This document shows positions 21,653 through 29,459 of a DNA stretch of 32,451 nucleotides, piece after piece. The translations under genes were made by a program, and so were the position numbers. Below the pieces are notes generated by a model, which did not search any database, had not been told where the DNA came from, and saw only the letters and a program-made list of their open reading frames with translations. The DNA is from Bryobacterales bacterium (GTDB taxonomy: Bacteria > Acidobacteriota > Terriglobia > Bryobacterales > Bryobacteraceae), in assembly GCA_003132865.1 (NCBI GenBank), contig PKYZ01000152.1, positions 6,024 through 38,474 of the forward strand, given 5' to 3'. How positions within the stretch are numbered: position 1 is the first letter of the stretch; each line of letters starts with the position of its first letter.

Positions 21653-23992
21653 TCAGCCCGCCGCCGCCTGTGTCGCCTGCACCAACACCGCCTCGGGGAA
21701 ACCGATTTGCCGTGAGATCGCGCCGTAGCGCAGATCGCTGCGGACTTCGGCCGGCCAGGGGTAATGATGGTACAGCACCAGGTCGCTGGTGCGGTCCTCA
21801 CAGGCGCGTTCCAATTCGCGGAAAGTGTCGTCCAGGCTGACCATCCCGCCGTACACCAGCGCCATCTCGAGCGGCGAGACGTAACGCTCGCCGGCCGTGC
21901 GGCGCAACCGCGTGAGAACTTCGAGTGCATCTTTTTGCCTGCCCGCGCGCCCGTAGGCAAAACCCAGCGGTCCCATGCCGACGCTACCGCCGGAAAGTTC
22001 CACCGCCCGCTCCATCGCGGCGATGCACTCCTCCAACCGGCCGATGTTGTAGCAGGCCAGGCCCAGCCGCCGGTAGCTCAGGGCGAACGCCGGATCCATT
22101 TCAAGAATCTGGTGAATCTGTTCGATGGCTTCAGCCACGCGACCGGTCAGCACCAGGCTAAGGCTCAGATGGTCGTTGATGATCGCCGAAAGGGGATCCA
22201 GTTCCTGTGCTTTCTTAAGCTCGGTGACAGCTTCGTCCAGACGGTTCATGGCAAACAGGTACCACGCCCTCCACTGGTGCGCGCTGGAATAAGACGGGTC
22301 CAGTTCTATGGCGCGGCGGAATTCGTGTTCGGCGCCGTCCCAATCCCAGTCGAAGAACAATTTGGAGTAGCCCAGAGAGGCGTGCGCCTCGGCCAGGGTA
22401 TCGTCCAGACGCACGGCCTGCTGCGCCGCGGCCTTCGCCTTGGGGTAGGCTTCGCGCGGACGCCGCTCGGCGTAGTAACCCAGCAGGTTATAGGAGTCGG
22501 CCATCCCCACGTACGCCAGCGTATAGAGCGGGTCGCGTGCGATAGCCTCCTGAAAATTCTCGATGCCTTTGCGCAACGAATCCCAACTGCGCCGGTTCCA
22601 ATAATGGCGGCCCTTCAGATACAACTGGTAGGCGCCGATGGAATCGGGCCGGTGTTTCGGGGCGGGCAGCACGTGGCTGCGGCCCAGGTGTACCTTCAGA
22701 ATCTCGGTGATGCTGGCCGCTATCTCGTCCTGTACCGCGAAGATATCGGTGACGTCGCGGTCATACCGTTCCGCCCAGAGCTGAATTCCGTCCGCTGTCT
22801 TCACGAGTTGCACCGACACTCGCATGCGCGGGCCCTGACGCCTGACGCTGCCGTCGAGCAGAAACCCAATGCCCAGCCTTTCGGCCGTGCGCAGCATGTC
22901 CTCTTCTTTGCGCAGCGCCGCGGCGGACGTGCGCGCGGTCACGCGCAGACCGGGCATCTGCGCCAGCCGGTAAGTGATCTCCTCCGCCAGGCCGTCGGCG
23001 AAGTAGTCGCTCTCCGGATCGCGGTTGAGATTGGCGAAGGGCACCACGGCGATCGAGGGGATGGGCAGGACCGGGACATCGGCGAAGGTCCCGCTCGGCA
23101 TGGTGTGCTGGCTGACCATGCCGGTGCGCGACAATTCGCCCATGATGGCCTCCAGAACTTCCTTGACCTCGTGCATGGTCTGGAAGCGGCCCGCCGGCGA
23201 CTTCGACAGGCACCGCTCCACCAGCGCAATGAGCGGCGCGGGCAGTCCGGCGACGATGGAATCCAGCGGCTGCGGACGATGGCTCAACACCTGCGCCATG
23301 ATGGCCACGCTCGAGGTCCCGTTGAACGCCCGGCGGCCGGACAGCATAACGTAGAGCAATGCGCCGAAGGAAAAGACGTCGGACCGCGGGTCGGCCGGCT
23401 TGCCTTCCACCTGTTCCGGCGACATGTAGGCCGGAGTGCCCAACACGCGGCCGTCTTCGGTGTGCAGGCCGGGGGGCGAGAGCGCGGTCACGGTGGGGTT
23501 GTCGCCGCCGGATTGCGGCGGATCCATGATCTTGGCAAGGCCGAAATCCAGAATCTTGACGCGGCCCTCGGTAGTGATGAAGACGTTGGCCGGCTTCAGA
23601 TCGCGGTGCACGATTCCGACGCTGTGCGCTTTGGCGAGCGCGTCGGCGGCCTGGTGAGCATACCGCAAGGCGGAGGCGACTGCGATGGGGCCACGGCCGA
23701 GGATCCGGTCCAGCGGTTCTCCGCTCACGTATTCCATTACGATGAAGTGGGTGCCGTCGATTTCGTTGACGTCGTGGATGACGACGATGTTGGGATGGTT
23801 CAGGGCGGAGGCCGCGCGCGCCTCCTGAAGAAAACGAAGGCGGCGCTCGCCGTCGCCGTGCTTTCCCGGCGACAGAACCTTGATGGCGACGGTGCGCTTC
23901 AGGCGCACATCTAGCGCGCGGTACACCACTCCCATACCGCCCTCCCCCAAGCGCTCGACGATCTGATAGGTTCCGAGTGTTTCGCCAACCAT
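21653..23992 (-). CDS. Ser/Thr protein kinase with TolB-N-like domain and TPR repeats
   Basis: 779 aa from ATG 23992. The kinase domain (9-290) is complete: LGEGGMGVVYRA, K38, E57, HRDLKPANV (D131, N136), DFG at 149-151, and AYMSPEQVEGKPADPRSDVF. Residues about 318-470 are a TolB-N/adenylyl-cyclase-associated domain: IAVVPFANLNRDPESDYFAD, GLAEEITYRLAQMPGLRVTA and DGSVRRQGPRMRVSVQLVKT, then YDRDVTDIFAVQDEIAASI. The rest is TPR-like repeats: AYVGMADSYNLLGYYA, AHASLGYSKLFFDWDWDGAE, then LDEAVTELKKAQELDP. No transmembrane helix is obvious. A common acidobacterial architecture; it probably senses or scaffolds partners through the TPRs. Substrate not known. Faces the yafQ gene across the hairpin array. 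Confidence 0.94.
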   Translation of the reverse strand: MVGETLGTYQIVERLGEGGMGVVYRALDVRLKRTVAIKVLSPGKHGDGERRLRFLQEARAASALNHPNIVVIHDVNEIDGTHFIVMEYVSGEPLDRILGRGPIAVASALRYAHQAADALAKAHSVGIVHRDLKPANVFITTEGRVKILDFGLAKIMDPPQSGGDNPTVTALSPPGLHTEDGRVLGTPAYMSPEQVEGKPADPRSDVFSFGALLYVMLSGRRAFNGTSSVAIMAQVLSHRPQPLDSIVAGLPAPLIALVERCLSKSPAGRFQTMHEVKEVLEAIMGELSRTGMVSQHTMPSGTFADVPVLPIPSIAVVPFANLNRDPESDYFADGLAEEITYRLAQMPGLRVTARTSAAALRKEEDMLRTAERLGIGFLLDGSVRRQGPRMRVSVQLVKTADGIQLWAERYDRDVTDIFAVQDEIAASITEILKVHLGRSHVLPAPKHRPDSIGAYQLYLKGRHYWNRRSWDSLRKGIENFQEAIARDPLYTLAYVGMADSYNLLGYYAERRPREAYPKAKAAAQQAVRLDDTLAEAHASLGYSKLFFDWDWDGAEHEFRRAIELDPSYSSAHQWRAWYLFAMNRLDEAVTELKKAQELDPLSAIINDHLSLSLVLTGRVAEAIEQIHQILEMDPAFALSYRRLGLACYNIGRLEECIAAMERAVELSGGSVGMGPLGFAYGRAGRQKDALEVLTRLRRTAGERYVSPLEMALVYGGMVSLDDTFRELERACEDRTSDLVLYHHYPWPAEVRSDLRYGAISRQIGFPEAVLVQATQAAAG

Positions 23993-24294
23993 GGATGGAG
24001 TGATTCCCCATCATACACAATGACACACCCGTAACGCTGAGAAGAGGCGTACATTGCCAGAATGCACTCGTGAGAAATCACTGGAGAATTCATGCTAGAG
24101 TCAGTCGCCAAAACCGGGCTCGGCAGCGTACGCATGCCCGGCGAAACGCGATGCTGCCGCCAGCCGGCGTGGCGAAAGGAATCATGGTCCTGGGAAGTGC
24201 TGTAGATTCCGATCGGGCTCACTGGGTGTATCGTTCGGACACTCGGAAAGTGGCCGCTTCCGAAGCCGAAATTGCCGTCGTCCGCCGCGCCCCG
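23993..24294. other. 302-bp intergenic space upstream of the kinase
   Basis: Lies between the amidohydrolase stop and the kinase start, both on the minus strand, and should hold the kinase promoter; I cannot point to a convincing -35/-10. A 37-codon plus-strand frame at 24092-24205 (after GGAGAATTC) is possible but has no recognisable features. No hairpins stand out. Confidence 0.3.
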
Positions 24295-25995
24295 TCAGCG
24301 CCCCGGCGATTCGTAAACCACCCGGCCGCCAACCATAGTCAGCATCACTTCCGTCTTGCCCGTCTGGTTGGGCGGGATTTCAAATAGGTTCTGCGATAGC
24401 ACAATCAAGTCCGCCAGCTTGCCCGCTTCGAGCGAACCCTCGGTCTTCTCGCGCCGTCCGGCGATGGCCGCGCCCAGCGTGTAGGCCTTGATAGTGTCCT
24501 CCAGGCTGATGCGCTCCTTCGGCAGCCAGCCGCCGGGAGGATCGCCTTCCGTGGTCTGGCGGGTGAGCGCGTTCTGCACGCCCGGCCAGGGACTAAGCGT
24601 GACCACCGGCCAGTCGCTGCCAAACGCCAGGCGGCCACCGGTGGCCTCAATGCTGTGCCACGCCCAGGCCCGCCCGGCGCGGTCGGGACCGGCATTGCGC
24701 GCCCAGATCTTCAGCGTATCGTCATCGGGATAGGCGTGCAGCGGCTGGAAGCTGGCGATGACGCCCAGGCGGCCGAAGCGCGGAATGTCTTCCGCCGTGA
24801 TGGTCTCAATATGCTCGACGCGGGGCCGCGCGTCCTTGGTCCGGTTCTTCGTCTGCGCTTGTTCGTACGCGTCCAACGCCAGGCGCACGGCGCGGTCGCC
24901 GATGGCGTGCGTGAAGATCTGAAAGCCGCGGCGGTCTAGCTCTGCGATAGCTTGCTGGTACTTCGCGGAGTCCCAAAACAGCTTGCCGCTCTTGGTGGGG
25001 TCGTCGCTGTAGGGTGCCAGCATGGCGGCCGTATGCGCCTCCACCACGCCATCCAGCATGGTCTTCACTGCGCCCGCGGCAATCCAGTCGTCCCGATAAG
25101 TGCGGCGCGCCTGTTCCACCTTCTCGATGTCAGCCGGGGTCAGCTCGGGCGGATTGAGAAAGTACGCGATGTACTGGCGCACGGTGAGTTCGCCTTTGCG
25201 GCGCAGCTCGTCGTAAAGATCCAGCCATTCAAAATCGCCGCCCGCGCTGTGTACCCGCACCAGGCCGACGCGGTTGGCTTCGTGCAGTCCTTTGCGCAGG
25301 GCCGCCAGACGCTCGTCCCGGCTGGGCTTCGGCGCGAACTTCGAGACCAGCCCGCCGGCTTCCTCCAGCAGCGCTCCGGTGGCTTGTCCATCCTCATCGC
25401 GCACGATCTTTCCATTCGGCGGATCGGGCGTCTCGAGCGTGATGCCGGCCACCGCCAGCGCCTTGCTGTTGGCCCACGAGGTATGGCCGTCGTAGGCCTC
25501 CAGGAAGACCGGCCGGCGAAGCACCACTTCGTCGAGAATCTTGCGATCCGGCATTCCAGAGGGCGCGAACAACGGATAAGTCCACCCCATGCCCAGAATC
25601 CACTCATCGTGCGGATGCGCAACCGCGTATGCCGACACCCGCTTCTGGATCTCGCGAACCGTAGCTGCGCCGTTCAGATCCACGTGCAGCAAGCCAAGTG
25701 AGCCTTCCATGAAATGGATGTGGCAGTCGGTGAAGCCGGGCAGCACCAGGCGCCCCTGAGCGTCGATGACGCGCGTGGTGGGTCCGCGGTAGCGGTTGAT
25801 TTCGCGAGTGCTGCCCACCGCGAGGATCTTTTCGCCGCGGATCGCCAGCGCCTCGGCCCACGGCTGTTGCGGGTTGACGGTGTAGATCCTGGCGTTCACC
25901 ACCACACTGTCAACGGGGGCGGGCTGCTGGGCCGAAGCGTTGTGGATGAGTGCGCCGAACACAGCGGCCAGCGCGTATCTCGGTAGGGCAATCAT
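24295..25995 (-). CDS. Secreted metal-dependent amidohydrolase (YtcJ type, amidohydrolase_3)
   Basis: 566 aa. A signal peptide (ALAAVFGALIHNASA) is followed by the small beta-sandwich (VVVNARIYTVNPQQPWAEAL, AIRGEKILAVGS) and the TIM barrel. Metal ligands H92 and H94 are in LPGFTDCHIHFMEGS. Later landmarks are FTHAIGDRAVRLALDAYEQA, RVEHIETI and the catalytic aspartate in FGSDWPVVTLSPWPGVQNAL. The C-terminal sandwich ends GSLEAGKLADLIVLSQNLFE. YtcJ-like enzymes hydrolyse N-substituted amides or related bonds; the known members (N-substituted formamide deformylase, AepA) differ in substrate, so none is assigned. Being exported, it may scavenge nitrogen compounds. Divergent from the secreted protein at 26064, with a hairpin between. 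Confidence 0.93.
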   Translation of the reverse strand: MIALPRYALAAVFGALIHNASAQQPAPVDSVVVNARIYTVNPQQPWAEALAIRGEKILAVGSTREINRYRGPTTRVIDAQGRLVLPGFTDCHIHFMEGSLGLLHVDLNGAATVREIQKRVSAYAVAHPHDEWILGMGWTYPLFAPSGMPDRKILDEVVLRRPVFLEAYDGHTSWANSKALAVAGITLETPDPPNGKIVRDEDGQATGALLEEAGGLVSKFAPKPSRDERLAALRKGLHEANRVGLVRVHSAGGDFEWLDLYDELRRKGELTVRQYIAYFLNPPELTPADIEKVEQARRTYRDDWIAAGAVKTMLDGVVEAHTAAMLAPYSDDPTKSGKLFWDSAKYQQAIAELDRRGFQIFTHAIGDRAVRLALDAYEQAQTKNRTKDARPRVEHIETITAEDIPRFGRLGVIASFQPLHAYPDDDTLKIWARNAGPDRAGRAWAWHSIEATGGRLAFGSDWPVVTLSPWPGVQNALTRQTTEGDPPGGWLPKERISLEDTIKAYTLGAAIAGRREKTEGSLEAGKLADLIVLSQNLFEIPPNQTGKTEVMLTMVGGRVVYESPGR

Positions 25996-26017
25996 AAGCG
26001 AATCTCAAGAGTCTACC

Positions 26018-26050
26018 ACTGGGCGCAGTATAAGGAGGATACTGTCCAGT
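26018..26050. promoter_or_regulatory. Imperfect palindrome / hairpin with AAGGAGG in the loop
   Basis: CAGTAT (26026-26031) and ATACTG (26039-26044) pair perfectly; outside them ACTGG (26018-26022) pairs with CCAGT (26046-26050). The loop reads AAGGAGG. It lies in the 68 bp between the divergent amidohydrolase and secreted-protein genes, 14 bp before the start at 26064, which has its own AAGGA. Either an operator for the divergent pair or a leader structure. Confidence 0.5.
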
Positions 26051-26063
26051 AGGTCTAAGGACC

Positions 26064-27089
26064 ATGAAATCTTCCACTGTCACGCTCGTGTTCGTGTTTG
26101 GGGTTGGCGTTGCCCTAGCCCAAACCAGCTCTTCCACCTCTTCTCATAGCGGTTGGTGCATCCAGGACACTCTCGAAACCGCGCCCGATATTGTCGTGGG
26201 CACGGTCGCCGCAAGCGATTGCGCGGATAGCGGCGCCGAGGTGTCATGCCGCGCAACGGTGCGCATACTCAGGGTCGTCAAGGGCGGGCTCGCTCCCCAA
26301 GCCAACATCCAGGTCCATTGGGACTATCACCCCGGCCCGCTGGACGGCCCGGAGGCCACGCGCCACGTGCCGGACGTTACCGCGCTGTGGTGCCTGCGCT
26401 CCGCGGCAGACGGCGGTTACGCGCCTCTCACCGTATCGTTCATGCCCACTTACGGCGGCGCATTCTTGCGCGTGCCCGCGGAGCCGCCGGGCGGAGATTT
26501 CTTCTACGCAACCGATGCCTCGCCGGAATACAAAATCGCTCGCGAAGTGGGCGCGGCGATGGTGGCTGAGGGTCCGGCAGCGGATAAACAACTCGGCCTG
26601 CAAACGCGGTCCTTGCCAGGCGCGTCCTTCTTTCTCGCTCAAATCCTGAGCAACCTTCCAGCCTCGGCGGCGGCGGACGTCTATACGTCTCTTGCCCGTT
26701 CGCCCTCCGCGACCCTCGAAGCCGTGGGAATCTCGGGCCGCCTCCGTGCCGGAGACGCCAGCGCGCTGATCGAACTTGATCGAGACTTGCCGCGGTTTTC
26801 CAACACGTCCGCGATGCGCGAAATCGGGGCGAACATCCCCACGCTGAAGTTGCGCGGCCAGCCGGCGGCCGCGCAGGCGCTCGCGCGTTTGGCGCTATCC
26901 GAGATCGAGATTCCCTTACTGGAGCATTTTGCCCCCATGCTTCTGGCGGGCACGAAAAACCTCGAATTCCTTCCCGTGCTGATCGCTATGCTCCAGAGCC
27001 CGTCGTCCGACGTTCGCGGCGAAGCGCTGTTTGCGACTTGCAGCCTGTTGCGGGCGCGCGAGCCAGCCTTGGCCGCGCATTGCCCGTAG
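26064..27089 (+). CDS. Secreted protein of unknown function, 5' part of a gene split by TAG
   Basis: 341 aa with a signal peptide (MKSSTVTLVFVFGVGVALAQ) and AAGGA before the ATG. The first half has WCIQDTLETAPDIVVGTVAA and VRILRVVKGGLAPQANIQVH, resembling a small beta domain seen in acidobacterial exported proteins. From about residue 190 it becomes helical with HEAT-like spacing: ALIELDRDLPRFSN, LEHFAPMLLAGTKNLEFLPV, LIAMLQSPSSDVRGEALFAT. It stops at TAG 27087-27089 right after AREPALAAHCP, but the same frame runs on without a gap into the 27093-27665 reading, whose start (EENIRFLIEWWQS) looks like the normal continuation of such HEAT proteins. I read the TAG as a probable nonsense mutation or sequencing error. 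Confidence 0.75.
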   Translation: MKSSTVTLVFVFGVGVALAQTSSSTSSHSGWCIQDTLETAPDIVVGTVAASDCADSGAEVSCRATVRILRVVKGGLAPQANIQVHWDYHPGPLDGPEATRHVPDVTALWCLRSAADGGYAPLTVSFMPTYGGAFLRVPAEPPGGDFFYATDASPEYKIAREVGAAMVAEGPAADKQLGLQTRSLPGASFFLAQILSNLPASAAADVYTSLARSPSATLEAVGISGRLRAGDASALIELDRDLPRFSNTSAMREIGANIPTLKLRGQPAAAQALARLALSEIEIPLLEHFAPMLLAGTKNLEFLPVLIAMLQSPSSDVRGEALFATCSLLRAREPALAAHCP

Positions 27090-27092
27090 AGC

Positions 27093-27665
27093 ATGGGCGA
27101 GGCCCACAATGGCCAAGAAGAGAATATCCGGTTCTTGATCGAATGGTGGCAATCCACCCGGACCCGGGATGCGCAACTCGCCCGGCTTCGCGACCTGCCG
27201 ATTCCCGTGCGCTACGCCCGCGCAGAGGGGCCTCAGCCTCAGCCCATGGAAATCCCCATGGAGATACGCTTTTCCAGCCTAATGCACATGATCCGTCCAC
27301 CGTCGCACTACCACACGGCAACCGGCGAGTTTCACGAAGGCGATCCCACTGGGGGCGTGGACGCGTTCAGCGCGCGCATGTCCGCCGAAGATCATGCCGC
27401 GTTGATTGCCGTGTTGAATGGCGTAAACGAGAAGCTGGAAGCCATCCAGGAGGACGGCACGAAGATGATGAGTCAGACTCGTTTTACAGGCGGGCGGCCG
27501 GACATCAAGCAAATGCAGGCGCTCAATCAGCGCAGAACGGAGGCGCTCAAATCGGGTCTGGCCAGCCTGCAAAGCAAGTTCTCACCGGAAGGCTGGGCGA
27601 TGGTCGACCAGTTTCTCCGCGAGATGAACATTCACGCCGCGGGGATGGCCGGCCCGCGGCCGTAG
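27093..27665 (+). CDS. In-frame continuation of the 26064 protein, or separate 190-aa protein
   Basis: Begins one codon after the TAG at 27087-27089 and in the same frame. The opening MGEAHNGQEENIRFLIEWWQ has the F-x-x-x-WW motif that often follows HEAT-like repeats in exported acidobacterial proteins, so it reads as the C-terminal part of the upstream gene. Later sequence (MEIPMEIRFSSLMHMIRPPS, then SAEDHAALIAVLNGVNEKLE and AIQEDGTKMM) is helical and not recognised. The start codon lacks a good ribosome-binding site (GTAGAGC), which argues against independent translation. If it is a separate gene it has no signal peptide. Function not known. Confidence 0.6.
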   Translation: MGEAHNGQEENIRFLIEWWQSTRTRDAQLARLRDLPIPVRYARAEGPQPQPMEIPMEIRFSSLMHMIRPPSHYHTATGEFHEGDPTGGVDAFSARMSAEDHAALIAVLNGVNEKLEAIQEDGTKMMSQTRFTGGRPDIKQMQALNQRRTEALKSGLASLQSKFSPEGWAMVDQFLREMNIHAAGMAGPRP

Positions 27666-27674
27666 CTGCTCGCC

Positions 27675-28868
27675 ATGCTCGCCATTGTCGAAGGAGACTC
27701 TCCGGACAGCGTCGATCTGCTGCGCGAACTGTCGCAGGTGGCGGCGCACCGCGGTATGGGCACGCCTAACGAGCGCATCGCCGCGCAATGGCTGGCGGCC
27801 AAGCTGCGCGCCCTGGGCTTTGAAGTAGCGGAGCAGTCCTTCCGCACCACGCGCGACAATCTCTACCTGTTGCCGGTGCAGTTGTTCGTGTGCGCCATCG
27901 CGGCTGTCTCGATGGCGCTCGCGACTTCGCTGTGGTGGCCGGCAGTGGTTCTTCTGGCGTACGGCATCGCCATGCTGGTGGCCGAGACATCGGGCCACGC
28001 CATCGACCTCACCGCGATGCCGCGCTTCTCCTCGCAGAACGTGCTGACCAAGCCGGTACGCCAGACCGCGCGCACGGTCTGCATCACCGCGCACTATGAC
28101 ACGCAGCGCGGCAGCTTCCTGTTTCATCCCAAGTTCGTGGACCACCTGCCGCTGTTTTTCAATGTCTGCTATGCCAGCGTCTTTGTGGCCATCGCGGGAG
28201 TGGCGCTGAAGGCCGCGCGGTTCGCCGCCGCCGGCTACGTTCTGTGGACGGCGCTGATCCTTTGCTCGTGCGCCTGCGCGCTTTATCTGGCCGCCGAAAT
28301 CGGAGGCCGTTATACTCCGGGCGCGAACGATAACGGGACTGGCGTCGCACTGGCGCTGTGGCTGGCATCCGAATACGCCCGGCGGCCGGGCGAGTTTCCG
28401 CCGGATTGCGAGCTGCGCTTTCTGTTCACGGGCAGCGAAGAGGCCGGTTGCCGGGGGATGAAGGCATTCCTGAAATCCGAAGGCGGCCAGTTGGACCCGC
28501 GCCGCGTGCGCTTCGTGAACCTGGACAACCTCGGCACCGGCATGGTCACCTACCTGAGCGGCGAAGGCATGCTGTTCTACCGCCGCGCGGGCGCCACGCT
28601 GCTGCGCATCGCACGCGCCATGCGCGAGAACGCCGTGCGGCCAGTGCAGGAACAGGCGAATCTGCTCCTGCCGACCGACGCTCTGCCTCCATCGGCGCTG
28701 GGCTTCGAGGCGATTTCGTTCCTAGGCAAAGACGCCGCGGGACGCATGGGGAACTATCACTGGCACACCGACACGTTCGACAACGTGGACGCCGCGTTTC
28801 TGCGCTTTCAGCAGCAGTTCTTCCGCGAGTACATCGGAAAAGCAATGGCCGCGGAGCCGCCATCATGA
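27675..28868 (+). CDS. Membrane-embedded M28 family metallopeptidase
   Basis: 397 aa, starting 9 bp after the preceding stop. The M28 zinc residues are present: H140 in VCITAHYDTQRG, D219 in TPGANDNGTG, E255/E256 in FTGSEEAG, D284 in VNLDNLGTG and H364 in NYHWHTDTFDNVD. Unusually, two hydrophobic stretches are inserted, residues about 66-102 (LPVQLFVCAIAAVSMALATS) and about 158-207 (around the first zinc ligand), so the enzyme probably sits in the inner membrane with the active site formed by loops between helices. It is unrelated in layout to the secreted M28 protein at 4726. Substrate not known; likely a di- or aminopeptidase. The end overlaps the convergent gene by 6 bp. Confidence 0.88.
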   Translation: MLAIVEGDSPDSVDLLRELSQVAAHRGMGTPNERIAAQWLAAKLRALGFEVAEQSFRTTRDNLYLLPVQLFVCAIAAVSMALATSLWWPAVVLLAYGIAMLVAETSGHAIDLTAMPRFSSQNVLTKPVRQTARTVCITAHYDTQRGSFLFHPKFVDHLPLFFNVCYASVFVAIAGVALKAARFAAAGYVLWTALILCSCACALYLAAEIGGRYTPGANDNGTGVALALWLASEYARRPGEFPPDCELRFLFTGSEEAGCRGMKAFLKSEGGQLDPRRVRFVNLDNLGTGMVTYLSGEGMLFYRRAGATLLRIARAMRENAVRPVQEQANLLLPTDALPPSALGFEAISFLGKDAAGRMGNYHWHTDTFDNVDAAFLRFQQQFFREYIGKAMAAEPPS

Positions 28869-29351
28869 CGCCGTGACAGTCAGTCCGGTGCGCTCCGCAA
28901 TGGCGCGCGCCAGATCGTCGGCCCGCTGGGAGCCGATCAGCACGCGCTCGCCCGAGGCCAGCACCAGGCGAGCGCCCCGGTTGCCGCGCGCGTGGTAGAC
29001 GATGCCCCGCGCCGCCCAGCGCACGCCATAACCGCCGAAGTCCCGGATGGGACGATAGGTGCGGGTCTCCACGCTGCGGATCTGGTCCCACGGGATGGTG
29101 CGCTCGGGCCACAGCCAGACAAAACAAATGAACAAGCCATCGTCGCGGACTTCGGTCTCGAGCTTCAACCGCAGGAGCCAGACCGCCACCACCGCGGCCA
29201 CTGCGAAGGCCGGCCACAGCAAAGCGGCCGAGATAAACGGCTGCTTCAGCCACACCTGCCGGTAGAGGCCGTAACCGACCAAGAGGGCGGGAACGCAAAA
29301 CATCGCGGTCCAAAACCACTCAAAGCGCTGTTCTTCGCGAAACTGTGCCAT
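28863..29351 (-). CDS. Small membrane protein of unknown function, two helices
   Basis: 162 aa from ATG 29351 (MAQFREEQRFEWFWTAMF). Two hydrophobic segments lie near the N-terminus: WTAMFCVPALLVGYGLY and SAALLWPAFAVAAVVAVWLL. A soluble beta-rich domain follows: VRDDGLFICFVWLWPERTIP, then WDQIRSVETRTYRPIRDFGG and GARLVLASGERVLIGSQRAD. The strand-turn pattern and LVLASGERVLIGSQR resemble bacterial PH-like domains in two-helix membrane proteins. An in-frame start at 29402 would add 17 uncharged residues and is less likely. The stop overlaps the M28 gene by 6 bp, convergent. About 108 bp separate it from the divergent histidine kinase. Confidence 0.75.
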   Translation of the reverse strand: MAQFREEQRFEWFWTAMFCVPALLVGYGLYRQVWLKQPFISAALLWPAFAVAAVVAVWLLRLKLETEVRDDGLFICFVWLWPERTIPWDQIRSVETRTYRPIRDFGGYGVRWAARGIVYHARGNRGARLVLASGERVLIGSQRADDLARAIAERTGLTVTAS

Positions 29352-29459
29352 TGGTTCCGATCCAATGTAGCACTCGGCTGCGTCAGCAGGAGCGCTGTCC
29401 AAAGTAGTTAAACACCCGAAGCTCTGCAGTTTGGTCGGGCGCTAGCCGATAGTTTGCAT

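Noticed and set aside
21764..23914. 716-codon open frame on the plus strand opposite the kinase-TPR gene
   Set aside because: Low-complexity antisense reading; no domain signal, while the minus strand has a complete kinase.
24092..24205. 37-codon plus-strand frame after GGAGAATTC
   Set aside because: Composition is not protein-like and it ends without any feature; kept only as a remark.
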